Source of the DNA: Vulcanisaeta sp. JCM 16159
GTDB taxonomy: Archaea > Thermoproteota > Thermoprotei > Thermoproteales > Thermocladiaceae
Assembly (NCBI RefSeq): GCF_001316265.1
Contig: NZ_BBDN01000004.1
Coordinates: forward strand, 1-64,000
Length of the DNA stretch: 64,000 nucleotides
Direction: 5' to 3'
How positions within the stretch are numbered: the first letter of the stretch is position 1; each line of letters starts with the position of its first letter. Below the pieces are notes generated by a model. The model ran no database searches, was not told where the DNA came from, and was given only the letters and a program-made list of their open reading frames with translations. Below, one piece after another: positions 8,996 to 18,615 of the stretch. A program made the translations under genes and the position numbers.

Positions 8996-10108
8996 GTGAT
9001 GAGGGCGGGCATATTAATGTCGGTAATAATATCGTTAATAATAGGGTTGTTAATAGGGTATTCAATACCGTCAATTCAACACGCCCAGCAGGTAACTAAA
9101 TCAACAACTCCGCAAACCCTAAGCATTATAACTGCCTCACTATATGCACAATTATTTAGGGAGGCGGGTAAGGAGTTGGGTATTAACGTTGTCGTGACGG
9201 GCATGGGCTCCGTACAGGCAGCCAGGCAAGTCATTCTAAACCCCAGTGGTTACTCGATCTACGCGAGTATAGACCCGTACATACTAACGTCACTTTTATA
9301 CCCAAGTAACATAACGAGTTGGTACATAGCCATTGCCAAAGACCAAATGGTCATTGCCTACTCACCAAATATGCCCAAGCCCCTATTGAACGTAGTTAAT
9401 AATTTAACGGAGACCGAGAAGAGGGCATTAAGTGAGGGTAATTATACCGAGGCCATGGTAATAACTAGGGAGTTCCTTAACCTCATATTCTCCAACGCGA
9501 CGTTCAACCTAGCCCATGAGTATGGCGCCTACGCGGTGGGCACGTCAAATCCAAATACGGACCCCGAGGGTTATAGGGCATTAATGGTACTTCAATTAAC
9601 GGGTATTTACTGGGGTTTGGGGAGGAATTACTACACCGACCTATTTAACTATGCAAATAGTACGGGTAACGTATATGAGGTACTCGCCGGAAGCGAGTTA
9701 TTTGGCCCCTTGGAGACGGGTAAGGTCTGGTTCGACATTGCGATTTACAAATCCTCAGCCGAAAGCGCCGGGTTACCCTACTTCCCATTGCCGCCTCAGG
9801 TTAACCTAGGTGATCCCGCGTATTCGAATTACTATAGTGAGGCTTACGTAACCATAGTGGTTAATGGGCAGAGTCTAGTAGTCAGGGGCGCGCCAATTCA
9901 GTTAGCCCTTACAATACCTGACCAGGCGCCCAATAAGGTGCTGGCTGAGGAATTAATAATATACTTAATCACACCGAGCGGTCAGGAATTAATGAGGAGT
10001 CTTGGAATTACGCCGTTAACGCCGGCGATATTTTATGGAAATGTTAGTGGGGCTCCACCACTCATCAGGATACTCGTTAACTCACCACTGCTTAAGTACG
10101 GCGGTTAG
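8996..10108 (+). CDS. wtpA: Tungstate/molybdate-binding protein WtpA
   Basis: A 370-residue extracytoplasmic binding protein for tungstate or molybdate. The first about 25 residues form a signal or anchor helix (LMSVIISLIIGLLIGYSI), followed by a Thr-rich stretch. The periplasmic-binding fold shows the WtpA/ModA-like stretches GMGSVQAARQVI, DQMVIAYSPN and YAVGTSNPNTDPEGYR. GTG 8996 and ATG 8999 are adjacent in-frame starts; a TATA box at about 8967-8975 fits either as leaderless. The permease gene follows directly, its GTG overlapping the TAG stop. Tungsten is needed by aldehyde:ferredoxin oxidoreductases in such archaea. Confidence 0.85.
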   Translation: MMRAGILMSVIISLIIGLLIGYSIPSIQHAQQVTKSTTPQTLSIITASLYAQLFREAGKELGINVVVTGMGSVQAARQVILNPSGYSIYASIDPYILTSLLYPSNITSWYIAIAKDQMVIAYSPNMPKPLLNVVNNLTETEKRALSEGNYTEAMVITREFLNLIFSNATFNLAHEYGAYAVGTSNPNTDPEGYRALMVLQLTGIYWGLGRNYYTDLFNYANSTGNVYEVLAGSELFGPLETGKVWFDIAIYKSSAESAGLPYFPLPPQVNLGDPAYSNYYSEAYVTIVVNGQSLVVRGAPIQLALTIPDQAPNKVLAEELIIYLITPSGQELMRSLGITPLTPAIFYGNVSGAPPLIRILVNSPLLKYGG

Positions 10109-10922
10109 TGGTGGTGGACTTGGATAATTCGAGGCATGTGTTTGCACCGTTTATAGTGCTTATTTCATTAATACTGTTGCTGCCGATAGCCGCATTACTA
10201 TATGAGGGCTCTAACTATTTATTAAGTGCGTTCACGAGTACGTTATTCATCTATGGCACCTTGGTAACATTACTTGGTGCTTCGATTGCGGCGGCGTTGA
10301 CGTTAATCCTCGGGCTGCCGACGGCCTACGCCATATCCCGTGGATTAATACCTAAGCCCCTTGATAGTGTTATTGGTGGTCTCCTAACAAGCCCACTAAC
10401 GATACCCCACACAATAGTTGGCTTATCGCTCTTAATACTTGTATCACCAATATCGCCTATACCATAATACGTAAGTTACCACTCGTGGACACGATATGGG
10501 GTTTAATTGCTGCCTATTTCATAGTATCGGCACCAATCACCATTGGGGCCATTAGGCAGGTATTTGATAATCTTGACCCTGTCTATGAGTATGTGGGCCT
10601 AACCCTAGGGCTTAGTCAGTGGGGTGTCTTTATGAGGGTTGTTATTCCAATGACACGTAGGGAGTTGGTGTCCTCATTCCTACTTGCGTGGGGCAGGTCA
10701 ATCAGTGAGTTTGGCTCAATAGTTATACTAGCTTACTACATAGTCAACCCACCACTATTTAACTACGTGTACCCACTGCCAACACTGATTTGGTACTCAT
10801 ACGAGGTCTACGGCCTACCCCTAGCCCTTGGTTACGCATCGGCTTCATTGATTATTTCCATAATAATTATAGTACTTATTGAATTAATAAGTGGTGGAGC
10901 CGCCAGGTTTAAACTCTGGTGA
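10108..10922 (+). CDS. wtpB: Tungstate/molybdate ABC permease WtpB (frameshifted)
   Basis: A membrane permease of about 271 residues and six helices that pairs with WtpA. The conserved cytoplasmic EAA loop is seen around YEYVGLTLGLSQWGVFMRVV. The frame breaks near 10459, where one extra C (TCGCCTAT to TCGCCCTAT) gives SPISPYTIIRKLPLVDTIWG. The start codon is GTG, overlapping the wtpA stop. The gene ends at 10922, one base before the stop codon of the convergent downstream gene. No WtpC ATPase follows, so the pump must borrow an ATPase encoded elsewhere. Confidence 0.87.
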
Positions 10923-12909
10923 TCACTCACCTGTGAACCTTGGCTTCCTCTTCTCTAGGAAGGCCTTGACACCCTCCTGTGCATCCTTAGTCGATATTGC
11001 CACGCCGAATAATGAGGCTCATTGCTTAGTGCGCTCCATATTGGGGCTTCATAACCGTAATTAATCGCGTATTTGGCTAGCATGAGCGTTAGTGGTGGCT
11101 TTGAGGCTAGTTCCTTAACCCACCTCATTACCTCATACTCAAGGGCGTGCTTCGGTACGACCCTGTTAACAATGCCGTACTCAAGAGCCGCCTTGGCGCT
11201 TACTTGCTTACCCGTGAGTATTAACTCCTTACTAATGCCCAGGTTCGTCAGCCTGGTCAGTCTCTGCGTTCCTCCTGCGCCCGGTATTATGCCCAGGTTT
11301 ATCTCAGGCTGACTAAGCAATGCATCCTCACTCGCCACCCTAATGTCACAGGCCATTGCAATCTCCAAACCGCCACCAAGGCATAGCCGTTTATCGCGGC
11401 AATCACAGGCTTCGTGTAGTACTCAATCTCAAGAGTCATCGTGTGGTAGTGCCTCATTGCCTTGAACATCTGCATTGGTGTTGCGTTCTGGAATTGATTA
11501 ATATCCGCGCCTGCGCAGAACGCCCTACCACTGCCCGTGATAACCACAACCCTAATCCTTGGATCATCCTCAACACTCCTTAGTGCATTAACAATCTCGT
11601 CAGCCATCCTCGGAGTTAGCACGTTTAACTTATCGGGCTTGTTCAGGATTATCCAGGCGCTCGGTGGGTCGATCCTGAGCATTATCTCGTCGTACTTCCT
11701 AAACTCAACCTCGGGGTATTCCCTGAAACCCCTACCACTCTTCCTGCCCAACCTACCCTCCTTAACATAACTAATCAGTAATGGGTCAGGTTCATACTCC
11801 TCCCAACCACTGGCATTCCTAAGCTGTGTTAAGGCATTGACGATATTGTCGATACCAGTCTCATCGGCGAATTCCGACAATCCCCACGGGTAATTAAGTC
11901 CTAGCTTCACGCTCTTATCAATGTCATCCACGGTAGCCACGCCCTCCCTAACGAGCCATGCTAGTTCATTGATTGCGGGCGCCATTAACTTAACTGGGTC
12001 AAGCTCAAGTCCCTGCTCGGGCAGTATCCTGGGCTTCACGTGCTGCCCAGGCCCTGGATACTTATAGAAGCCTTCACCGGACTTAACACCAAGCTTACCC
12101 TTACTCACCAAATCCTCGAGTAATGGGCAGGGATGGGCCTTGAACCCTCTCTCAGTCATTGCCTTGACAATGAAGAGGCTTGTGTCGAGACCTATGTAAT
12201 CAAGTAGTTCAAATGGCCCCATTGGTAGGCCGAGAACGTTCCTCGCCATGGCGTCTAAGTCAATTATCTTAATGCCCTCCTGCGTTACTTCGCGGCATGC
12301 CTCAAGCATCACTCTAAACAATACCCTGTTAACTATGAATCCTGGTACGTCCTTATTAACGACGACAGGCTCCTTATTGAGTATCCTAGTTAACTGGACC
12401 GTTATATTAACCGTCTCATCACTTGTGTACTTACCCCTGGTTATCTCCACGAGTTTCATGAGTGGTGGCGGATTCATGAAGTGCATGCCTATGAATCTCT
12501 CCTTACGTGACGTGGCCTCGGAAAGCTCGGTTATTGGTATGGTGCTCGTATTAGATGCGAATATTGCATGGGGTGGTGCGTATTGATCAGCCTCCCTGAA
12601 TACGGTCTTCTTTGAATCAACGTTTTCAGACACGGCCTCAACTAGGAAGTCAATGTCCTTAACGGCCTCGGAAAGCTTGGTGATCGTGTGTATCCTAGAC
12701 ATTATTGAATCAACACTCTCCCTCAACTCACCCCTCCTGCTGAGTCTCTCGAGACTATCCCGAATCCTGTTGAGGGCATTTCTTAGTATATCATCGGATA
12801 TGTCCACGAGATTCACCTCAAAACCAGCCATTGCGAAGACCTCAGCTATGCCATGACCCATTAAGCCGGCACCCAACACAGCGACCCGTTTGATACCTAG
12901 GCTCGACAT
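10923..12909 (-). CDS. Fused 3-hydroxyacyl-CoA dehydrogenase / enoyl-CoA hydratase (two frameshifts)
   Basis: A bifunctional protein of about 660 residues. The N-terminal half is an NAD-dependent 3-hydroxyacyl-CoA dehydrogenase (GAGLMGHGIAEVFAMAG near residue 13; HFMNPPPLMKLVEI). The C-terminal third is a crotonase-fold hydratase (GSGRAFCAGADINQF; GIIPGAGGTQRLTRL). In Thermoproteales and Sulfolobales this fusion is the crotonyl-CoA hydratase/3-hydroxybutyryl-CoA dehydrogenase of the 4-hydroxybutyrate autotrophic cycles; that role is inferred here. Frameshifts: near 11385 (GGG read as GG; corrected to GYALGGGLEIAMAC) and near 11019 (GG read as G; corrected to NEASLFGVAIST). The true stop is at 10923-10925. 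A TATA-like GTTTAAATC precedes the ATG. Confidence 0.9.
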
Positions 12910-12971
12910 ATTAAGTATGTGATTTAAACTAAGGGGGTTTATTTAGTATTACCATGCCTCACGTGGCCTCA

Positions 12972-13916
12972 TTACTCCTTAAGCCTTAGCTTTCCGGCGA
13001 ATTCCTTACTTACTCTCTCATCCAGATCCTTATCCCAATTCTCATAATCCCAGTAATGAATTACCTCATATTGTTCCTGCCTACTTATCATCCTACCGAG
13101 CAGGTCCTTCTGGGTGCCCTTCTCCTTAAGCTCGATCAGCGCATCCCTAACGGCCTTCATGGCGACCCTAAAGGTCGTCACGGGGAATATCACTATCTTA
13201 TAACCCATCTCCTCAAACTCCTTAGCCGTTATGTAAGGCGTCTTCCCAAACTCAGTCATGTTGGCAAGCAATGGAGCCTTAACCTCCCTGGCAAATCTGG
13301 TAAACTCCTCCTTACTCTCTAGGGCCTCAGGGAATATTACGTCCGCCCCAGCCTCAACATATGCCTGAGCCCTCCAAATCGCCTCATCAAGGCCGTAAAC
13401 ACCGCGGGCATCCGTCCTAGCAATAATTAAGAAGTTCTCATCCCTCCTCGCCTCAACTGCAGCCTTAATCTTCTTAATCATCTCATCAGCAGAAACCACG
13501 TGCTTACCACTTAGGTGTCCGCACTTCTTGGGTAGCTCCTGATCCTCGATTTGAATTGCCGAGGCACCTATCGACTCGAACTCCCTCACGGTCCTAACGA
13601 CGTTAAGCGTCTCACCAAAGCCCGTGTCTGTATCGACAATGACGGGTATGTCAACGGCATCCGTAATGTACTTAGTAAACCTGACCAATTCATCAAGGGT
13701 GAATATGCCAAGGTCGGGTAAACCCAGGGAACTGCTGAAGGCCGCGCCAGAGACGTAGAGGGCCTCAAAGCCCAGTTGCTGAATCATTAGGGCAACAAAG
13801 GCATCGAAAGCCCCTGGCGCAATGACAATGCCGGGCTTTGACAGTCTCTCCATAAACCAAGCCCTAACCTCCCTGGGATCCCTCTTATTCCTTCTTAATA
13901 ATACAGCATCCATCAT
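12972..13916 (-). CDS. Isocitrate lyase/PEP mutase family enzyme, methylisocitrate-lyase-like
   Basis: A 314-residue TIM-barrel lyase. Key residues are visible: metal-binding VDTDTGFGE (94-102), IEDQ (123-126) and the catalytic KKCGH (130-134) typical of methylisocitrate or isocitrate lyases. The length of about 300 matches methylisocitrate lyase (PrpB-like) better than the longer isocitrate lyase. It would split 2-methylisocitrate into pyruvate and succinate. It lies just upstream, in the same direction, of the acyl-CoA dehydrogenase/hydratase fusion, so both may belong to short-chain acyl-CoA or dicarboxylate metabolism. The frame is intact. Exact substrate is uncertain. Confidence 0.82.
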   Translation of the reverse strand: MMDAVLLRRNKRDPREVRAWFMERLSKPGIVIAPGAFDAFVALMIQQLGFEALYVSGAAFSSSLGLPDLGIFTLDELVRFTKYITDAVDIPVIVDTDTGFGETLNVVRTVREFESIGASAIQIEDQELPKKCGHLSGKHVVSADEMIKKIKAAVEARRDENFLIIARTDARGVYGLDEAIWRAQAYVEAGADVIFPEALESKEEFTRFAREVKAPLLANMTEFGKTPYITAKEFEEMGYKIVIFPVTTFRVAMKAVRDALIELKEKGTQKDLLGRMISRQEQYEVIHYWDYENWDKDLDERVSKEFAGKLRLKE

Positions 13917-14006
13917 TGCGCTTAATCAATAATCCCTTAATAAGTAATTCCATGAACAGTTAAAACTCAGCTTTATTACCCACCCAACCATTATAATGAT
14001 GCCGTA

Positions 14007-14787
14007 ATGCGTAGCGTTAGGTCAATATTCAGCAGGAGGGGCATACGTAGGTTACCGCCTGATCGGGCTAAGGATAGGCTTGAATTGATCATAGACCTAT
14101 CACGCGCCATAATGAGGAGGGGTGATGTGCGTATTACCAATGAGTATTTAATCATTAATAACTGGTCATTATTCACTCGCTACCTTATTAATTGCGTCAA
14201 TGATGATTGTACATTAATGGCTATCAGGGTGATGAGGGGCAGGGAAGCACATTGCTGAGCTTCTTGGCCAGGGTTAATAATAGGCTTGAGTCTGAGGGCG
14301 TGGGTAGAGTCGTTATTGTTTGTGGCTTTGCCGCTGAATTATATAGTGGCGATATTTACAGGACTGGGCATGTCGATGTAATTATTGATTCCAGGGATTC
14401 GGAGAGGGCCATGGGCATTCTTTATGATGAGTTGGGCCGTATAAACGCAAGGAGGGAGGGTAGGGTGTGGGTTAGTGACTACTTCGGGGTTTTGGCCTTG
14501 GACGTGGTTGGGGTGACCTACGTGGGTAGGGTTAAGGTGTTGAGGGTGGGTGATGGGCATGTTTATGTCGAGTCACCTGAGGATAATGTGGTTATGAGCC
14601 TAAACGCCTGTGTTTACTGGTCTTCAGACGCAGATTGTGAGAGGGCTGCGGCGGTTCTGGCTACTCAATGGGTGGTGTGGATTGGAATTACTTAATCGAT
14701 AGGGCGAGGCGTGAGGGTGTTCTTGACAAATTGAATGAAATAAGGAGAACAATAGAGGAGAGATTCGGAAGGTATCAGGAAAAGTGA
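14007..14787 (+). CDS. Nucleotidyltransferase-like protein (two frameshifts)
   Basis: Reconstructed as one gene of about 260 residues. The middle part (VVIVCGFAAELYSGDIYRTG followed by HVDVIID) resembles stand-alone nucleotidyltransferase-fold domains of the kind called DUF6036 or minimal NTases; catalytic acidic residues would be the D-V-I-I-D group. Two one-base losses split it. Near 14245, CATTGCTG should be CATTTGCTG, joining REAH to LLSFLARVNNRLES. Near 14669, GGG should be GGGG, giving ATQWGGVDWNYLIDRARREG. The corrected stop TGA (14785-14787) overlaps the GTG start of the following SDR. The function is not known. Confidence 0.6.
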
Positions 14788-15590
14788 GAAAGAGGGGAAT
14801 GCTTTTACCGCAGGTAGTCAATAAGTCATTAATGGGTAAGCTCAGGGATAGGGTAATACTGGTTACGGGGGCTTCCAGGGGCATTGGTAGGGCCATAGCC
14901 AGGGCAGTCGCCGAGGAGGGGGCCAGGGTAATAATAAACTATAAGTCCTCAGCCAGGGAGGCCGAGGAATTAATGCTCGAACTAAGAAAGAACGGCCTTG
15001 ATGCAGCCATAGTTAGGGCTGACGTATCCAGGGAGGATGAGGTCAGGTCGATGTTTGAATTAATTAGGAGGGATTACGGAGCACTGCATGGAATAGTCAA
15101 CAATGCGGGCCATGGCTCCGCAACCATCTGGAATAGGGGATTCCATGAATTGACCTGGAACGATTTTGAGGAGGTAATTAACGTTGATTTGAAGGGCACA
15201 TTCCTATGCAGTAAATTTGGCATTGAGTTGATGGGGGATGGCGGTTCCATAGTCAATGTGGCCTCAATAACCGCGAGGACCGGCGATACCACGGGAATAC
15301 CCTACCTAATCGCTAAGTCAGGTATAATAGCCCTCACTAAGTCCATGGCCCTCTCACTGGCACCCAGAATCAGAGTGAATGCCGTAGTACTCGGTAGTAT
15401 CGAGACCGGCTGGGTCAATTGGTTAGGTAGTGATGAGGTTAGGAAATTGATTAGTTACATACCCATGGGCAGGCTTGGTAAGCCTGAGGAGGTGGCTAGG
15501 GCCGTAGTCTTTCTACTTAGTGATGATTCATCTTTCATAACTGGACATACGGTCGTAATCGATGGTGGTGAGTGCACGGCATGTGACTAA
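14784..15590 (+). CDS. Short-chain dehydrogenase/reductase
   Basis: A classical SDR of 268 residues with a Rossmann fold that binds NAD(P). It has TGASRGIG (28-35), NNAG (106-109) and catalytic Ser161, Tyr174 and Lys178 (YLIAK in place of YxASK). Relatives include 3-oxoacyl-ACP reductases and sugar dehydrogenases; archaea lack fatty-acid synthesis, so the substrate cannot be assigned. GTG 14784 overlaps the preceding stop, giving 16 extra N-terminal residues; ATG 14832 (MGKLRDRVILVTGAS) is an equally good start. The frame is intact. Confidence 0.88.
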   Translation: MRKRGMLLPQVVNKSLMGKLRDRVILVTGASRGIGRAIARAVAEEGARVIINYKSSAREAEELMLELRKNGLDAAIVRADVSREDEVRSMFELIRRDYGALHGIVNNAGHGSATIWNRGFHELTWNDFEEVINVDLKGTFLCSKFGIELMGDGGSIVNVASITARTGDTTGIPYLIAKSGIIALTKSMALSLAPRIRVNAVVLGSIETGWVNWLGSDEVRKLISYIPMGRLGKPEEVARAVVFLLSDDSSFITGHTVVIDGGECTACD

Positions 15591-15628
15591 GCACCCCTTT
15601 AATAAGTGATCCTGTAAGGTGATGATGA

Positions 15629-16803
15629 ATGCGTAGGGATATCGCATTGCTAATTGCGTCTAGGGCCATTAGGAGCCTGGCCTTTGGTTACTTAACATTT
15701 GTAATACCACTGTATCTGAAGTCCATTGGATTCTCGCAGCGCTCATTGGTCTCTACTTCCTCGTTGCATCAATATCCTCAGCAACCCTAGTGCTTATTTC
15801 TGGGTTTCTCGGTGACTTAATAGGTAGGAGGGATGCCCTCATCATAATGTCGAGCTTATTCATGATTTCCATGGCAATCTTCAGTGTGACGAATAATAAG
15901 GCCCTACTTTTCATAACGTCAGTGCTCGGTACAACCACGGGAAGTGCCGGCGGAGGGGGCGCCGGTGGCGGGCCTGTGGCTCCGTTGCAGACATCATTAC
16001 TTGCGGACAATACGGAGTCCATGGAGAGGACTAGGGTCTTTAGCCTTACCACGTCAATAGCGCTGTTCTCATCGTTAATGGGCTCCCTAATATCCTACAC
16101 AATACTGAGTGTGGGCCTTGGCGACTTGACCCTCTTTAGATTATCCCTCGCATTGAGCGTTATATCAACGGCATTGCTCGCCCTTGTCAGGAGGGATAAG
16201 CCTCGAATTAAGTATTTAGGTATCAATGAGGTCCTTCCCAGGAGGTCCTCAAGGCCAATAACGAGAATCGCCATTGCAGGATCGCTGGGGAGTCTTGGTC
16301 TTGGCATGGTGACCCCACTACTGCCGTTATGGTTCAGGTTATTTCTTCACGTAAGTGAAGTTGAGATTAACGAGGTATATACGGCGTCTTACGTAGTGTC
16401 GATAGTCCTCACGTTGTTGGCTAGGAGGGTCGAGGGCCTAATGGGCCGTGTAAGGGCCATATCACTACTCAGGTCTCTCTCGGTATCCCTATTCATCGTA
16501 ATGGCATTCATACCGATATTCATTATTGACGCCGTACTCTACGTAATTAGGGTAGCCCTTTACATGATAACCATACCCCTACGCCAATCACTATCGATGG
16601 AATTAATCGATGAGAGCGAGAGGGCACGGGGATTATCAATAACTGGACTCGCACGTAGGGTCCCGTATGGCCTGGGCAGTACTATAGCTGGGTTGCTCAT
16701 GGATTATGCGGAATTCTCGCTATCGATGGTGCTGGGAGGCACCATAGCGTTGCTCGACCCAATACTCTACTACGTGTTCTTTAGGCGTTATGATGGTGAG
16801 TAA
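15629..16803 (+). CDS. MFS-family transporter (frameshifted)
   Basis: A membrane transporter of about 391 residues and 12 predicted helices. The loop after helix 2 reads GFLGDLIGRRDALI, the major facilitator signature. A Gly-rich stretch (SAGGGGAGGGPVAPLQ) lies near helix 4. The frame breaks near 15737: one extra C gives GFSPALIGLYFLVASISSAT. ATG 15629 starts MRRDIALLIASRAIRS. It follows the SDR by about 40 bases in the same direction. The substrate is unknown; sugar or drug efflux relatives are equally possible. It ends 50 bases before the first operator of the cobalamin island. Confidence 0.85.
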
Positions 16804-16854
16804 GGTATTGTTTATTAATTTTGGGTGTGTATGTGTATTTGTAGTACTTATAAA

Positions 16855-16870
16855 TAGGATTATTATCCTA
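16855..16870 (+). promoter_or_regulatory. Cobalamin-island operator 1 (cbiG)
   Basis: Perfect inverted repeat TAGGAT-TATT-ATCCTA. It directly follows a TATA box (TTATAAATA, 16848-16856) and ends four bases before the GTG start of cbiG at 16875. Like the sites before cbiF, btuF and cbiZ, it fills the space between TATA box and leaderless start. A bound repressor here would block polymerase loading. Confidence 0.8.
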
Positions 16871-16874
16871 CATC

Positions 16875-17855
16875 GTGTCGGCTCTGGAGAGGTTATGGAG
16901 AGGTGTGCTTATTGTTTATGCTAGCAATGCCGGTACTGATACCGCCAATAGGCTATTTAAGTTGTTGAGGAGTGTTGGTGTACCGACGGTGGTGATTAAG
17001 TATGACGGTGATTTAAGCAGGTACTGGGGCTGTTTTGACGTCATAGTCCTCGTGATGGCTTTGAGCGGTGCCGTCAGGTTAATTTGTAAATACGCTAAGT
17101 CTAAGGTTGTGGATCCAGCCGTAGTTGCCATTGATGATGGGGGTAGGTACGTAATACCTATATTGGGCGCCATTGGGGTGCTAACGAGGCCGCTAAAGCA
17201 ATCGCTGAGTTAATGGGGGCTGAGGCCGTGATAACCACGGCAGCCGAGTACATGGGCATTACGGGCATTGAGGAACTAGCTAGGCTTCTTCATTGTGACA
17301 TTATCAATACCGAGGAATTACCAAGCTTCTACTCGGCGCTCCTCAGTGGTAAACCAGTATGTATCGTCGGCATAGATAAATTACCAAGTAGGGTCAAGGG
17401 TAACTACATGGTTGGGCTTAATACGGAGTGTGAATACGCCATGGTCGTGGGTGATCCTCAACAATCATTAAGGGGTATCAAGGTGCTGCGGTGCATGCCG
17501 TATAAGGTGATCATTGGGGTTGGGCTTATGAATGAGGCTGGTGTTGATGAGGTAACTAAGGCCATAAGGCTGCGTTGGATAGGCTCGGCATTGAAGCCAA
17601 TAGGGTCTTGGCCGTTGTCTCGATAAAGTCAAGGGTCGGCGAAGCAGCCAAGCATTGGGCTTACCCTTTAGGTTAATAGATGTTGATGAATTGCGGAGAA
17701 TCGATTATGGATGCGCCACGCCGCCAAATGATGAGTTAAGAAGGCTAGGCATTAGGGGTGTTGCTGAGCTTGCGGCATTAGCCGCGGGAGGAACATCACT
17801 GTTACTTAGGAAGATCGTTGTTGGGAGAGTCACGGTGGCCGTGGCGAGGGTCTAA
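16875..17855 (+). CDS. cbiG: Cobalt-precorrin-5A hydrolase CbiG (three frameshifts)
   Basis: CbiG opens the delta-lactone ring of cobalt-precorrin-5A during oxygen-independent corrin synthesis and releases acetaldehyde. About 327 residues after repair. Landmarks are the N-terminal VVIKYDGDLS...DVIVLVMALSGAVRLI, the corrected GAHWGANEAAKAIAELMGAE, the central GVGLMNEAGVDEVTKAI and the C-terminal ALAAGGTSLLLRKIV. Frameshifts, each a single lost base: about 17171 (GCC for GCCC), about 17572 (CTG for CTTG) and about 17651 (AAGC for AAGGC). Translation starts at a leaderless GTG just after the operator. It is the first gene of the cobalamin island. Confidence 0.88.
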
Positions 17856-17857
17856 CG

Positions 17858-17866
17858 CTTATAAGC
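17858..17866 (+). promoter_or_regulatory. TATA box of cbiE without an operator
   Basis: GCTTATAAG (17858-17866) is centred 26-27 bases before the cbiE ATG at 17889, a normal leaderless promoter. The bases between TATA box and start (CTGGGCATTAAGTCACGCC) contain no TAGGAT or ATCCTA half. cbiE could therefore be transcribed independently of the repressor proposed for the island. Confidence 0.55.
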
Positions 17867-17888
17867 TGGGCATTAAGTCACGCCTTAA

Positions 17889-18559
17889 ATGCTGTACATA
17901 ATCGGTGTGGGTCCTGGCGATCCAGGGTTAATAACCGTTAAGGGCCTTAACGTACTACGCTCAGTCAATGTGGTGGCTGGTTGGGGTAGTGTGCTTGATA
18001 GGTTCAGTGAATATCTCGTTGGTAAGAGGATCATTAGGTTTAGTTATAGGAATGAGGCGGAGGGCCTTAAGGAACTAATGACCAGCGCCGTCAATGGTGA
18101 TGCGGCACTGCTAATACATGGGGATCCCTCGGTATCGGAATCACAATTAATATCCAAGATAACGCAGCTATGCAGAGAGTACGGGGTTAATTACGAGGTA
18201 ATACCAGGCGTCTCCTCGGTAAATGCGGTATTGGGATTACTAGGTATTGACTTGGACTCCTCCGTATTTATATCCCTGCATGTGAGGGGGTCTTTAGATG
18301 ATAGGCTGGAGGAGCTTAAAACAGTATTAAAGGTACTGAGGAGGTATATCGTTGTATTACCACCTCCATACCCACATGGACCACGCTAATCGCCAAGACG
18401 CTTCTGGATTTGGGTTGTGACCCTGAGGTCATAATAATTGAAAGAGCCACGTATAACGACCAAAGAATTATGAGGACCAAGGCCTCAAGCATCATAAACT
18501 TAAGTAATGAATTTAGTGATTTAACAATGATGATAGTACCACCATGTGGTCGTGGTTAG
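17889..18559 (+). CDS. cbiE: Cobalt-precorrin-7 C5-methyltransferase CbiE (frameshifted)
   Basis: A tetrapyrrole methylase of about 224 residues, assigned to CbiE (SAM-dependent C5 methylation of cobalt-precorrin-7). It opens with YIIGVGPGDPGLITVKG, the family SAM-site motif, then VVAGWGSVLDRF, typical of CbiE. IHGDPSVSESQL and EVIPGVSSVNAVLGLL follow. CbiT is encoded separately downstream at 21314; in many bacteria the two are fused. The frame is lost near 18374, where CCC should be CCCC, giving PPPYPTWTTLIAKTLLDLGC. The stop TAG is at 18557-18559. Its own TATA box lacks the island operator. Confidence 0.82.
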
Positions 18560-18572
18560 TAATTCTTTTAAA

Positions 18573-18588
18573 TAGGATGTATGTCCGT
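18573..18588 (+). promoter_or_regulatory. Degenerate operator 2a (cbiX-cbiC)
   Basis: TAGGAT-GTAT-GTCCGT follows a TATA box (TTTTAAATA, about 18566-18574) in the same position as the other operators. The left half is perfect and the right half keeps only TCC. Its centre is about 26 bp from the perfect operator 2b, so two dimers could bind at nearly a 2.5-turn spacing. Confidence 0.5.
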
Positions 18589-18597
18589 TTTTTTTAA

Positions 18598-18615
18598 GTA
18601 GGATATGAATCCTAC
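18598..18615 (+). promoter_or_regulatory. Operator 2b overlapping the cbiX-cbiC start codon
   Basis: GTAGGAT (18598-18604), ATGA, ATCCTAC (18609-18615): a perfect 7-4-7 inverted repeat, the longest in the set. The spacer holds the ATG start codon (18605-18607) of the cbiX-cbiC fusion, so the site spans the beginning of the coding sequence. It lies downstream of the expected transcription start near 18592. Confidence 0.78.

Noticed and set aside
14207-14258. Two separate genes at 14007-14258 and 14207-14695
   Set aside because: The overlap is out of phase by one base and one extra T joins them into a continuous frame, so one gene is more likely.
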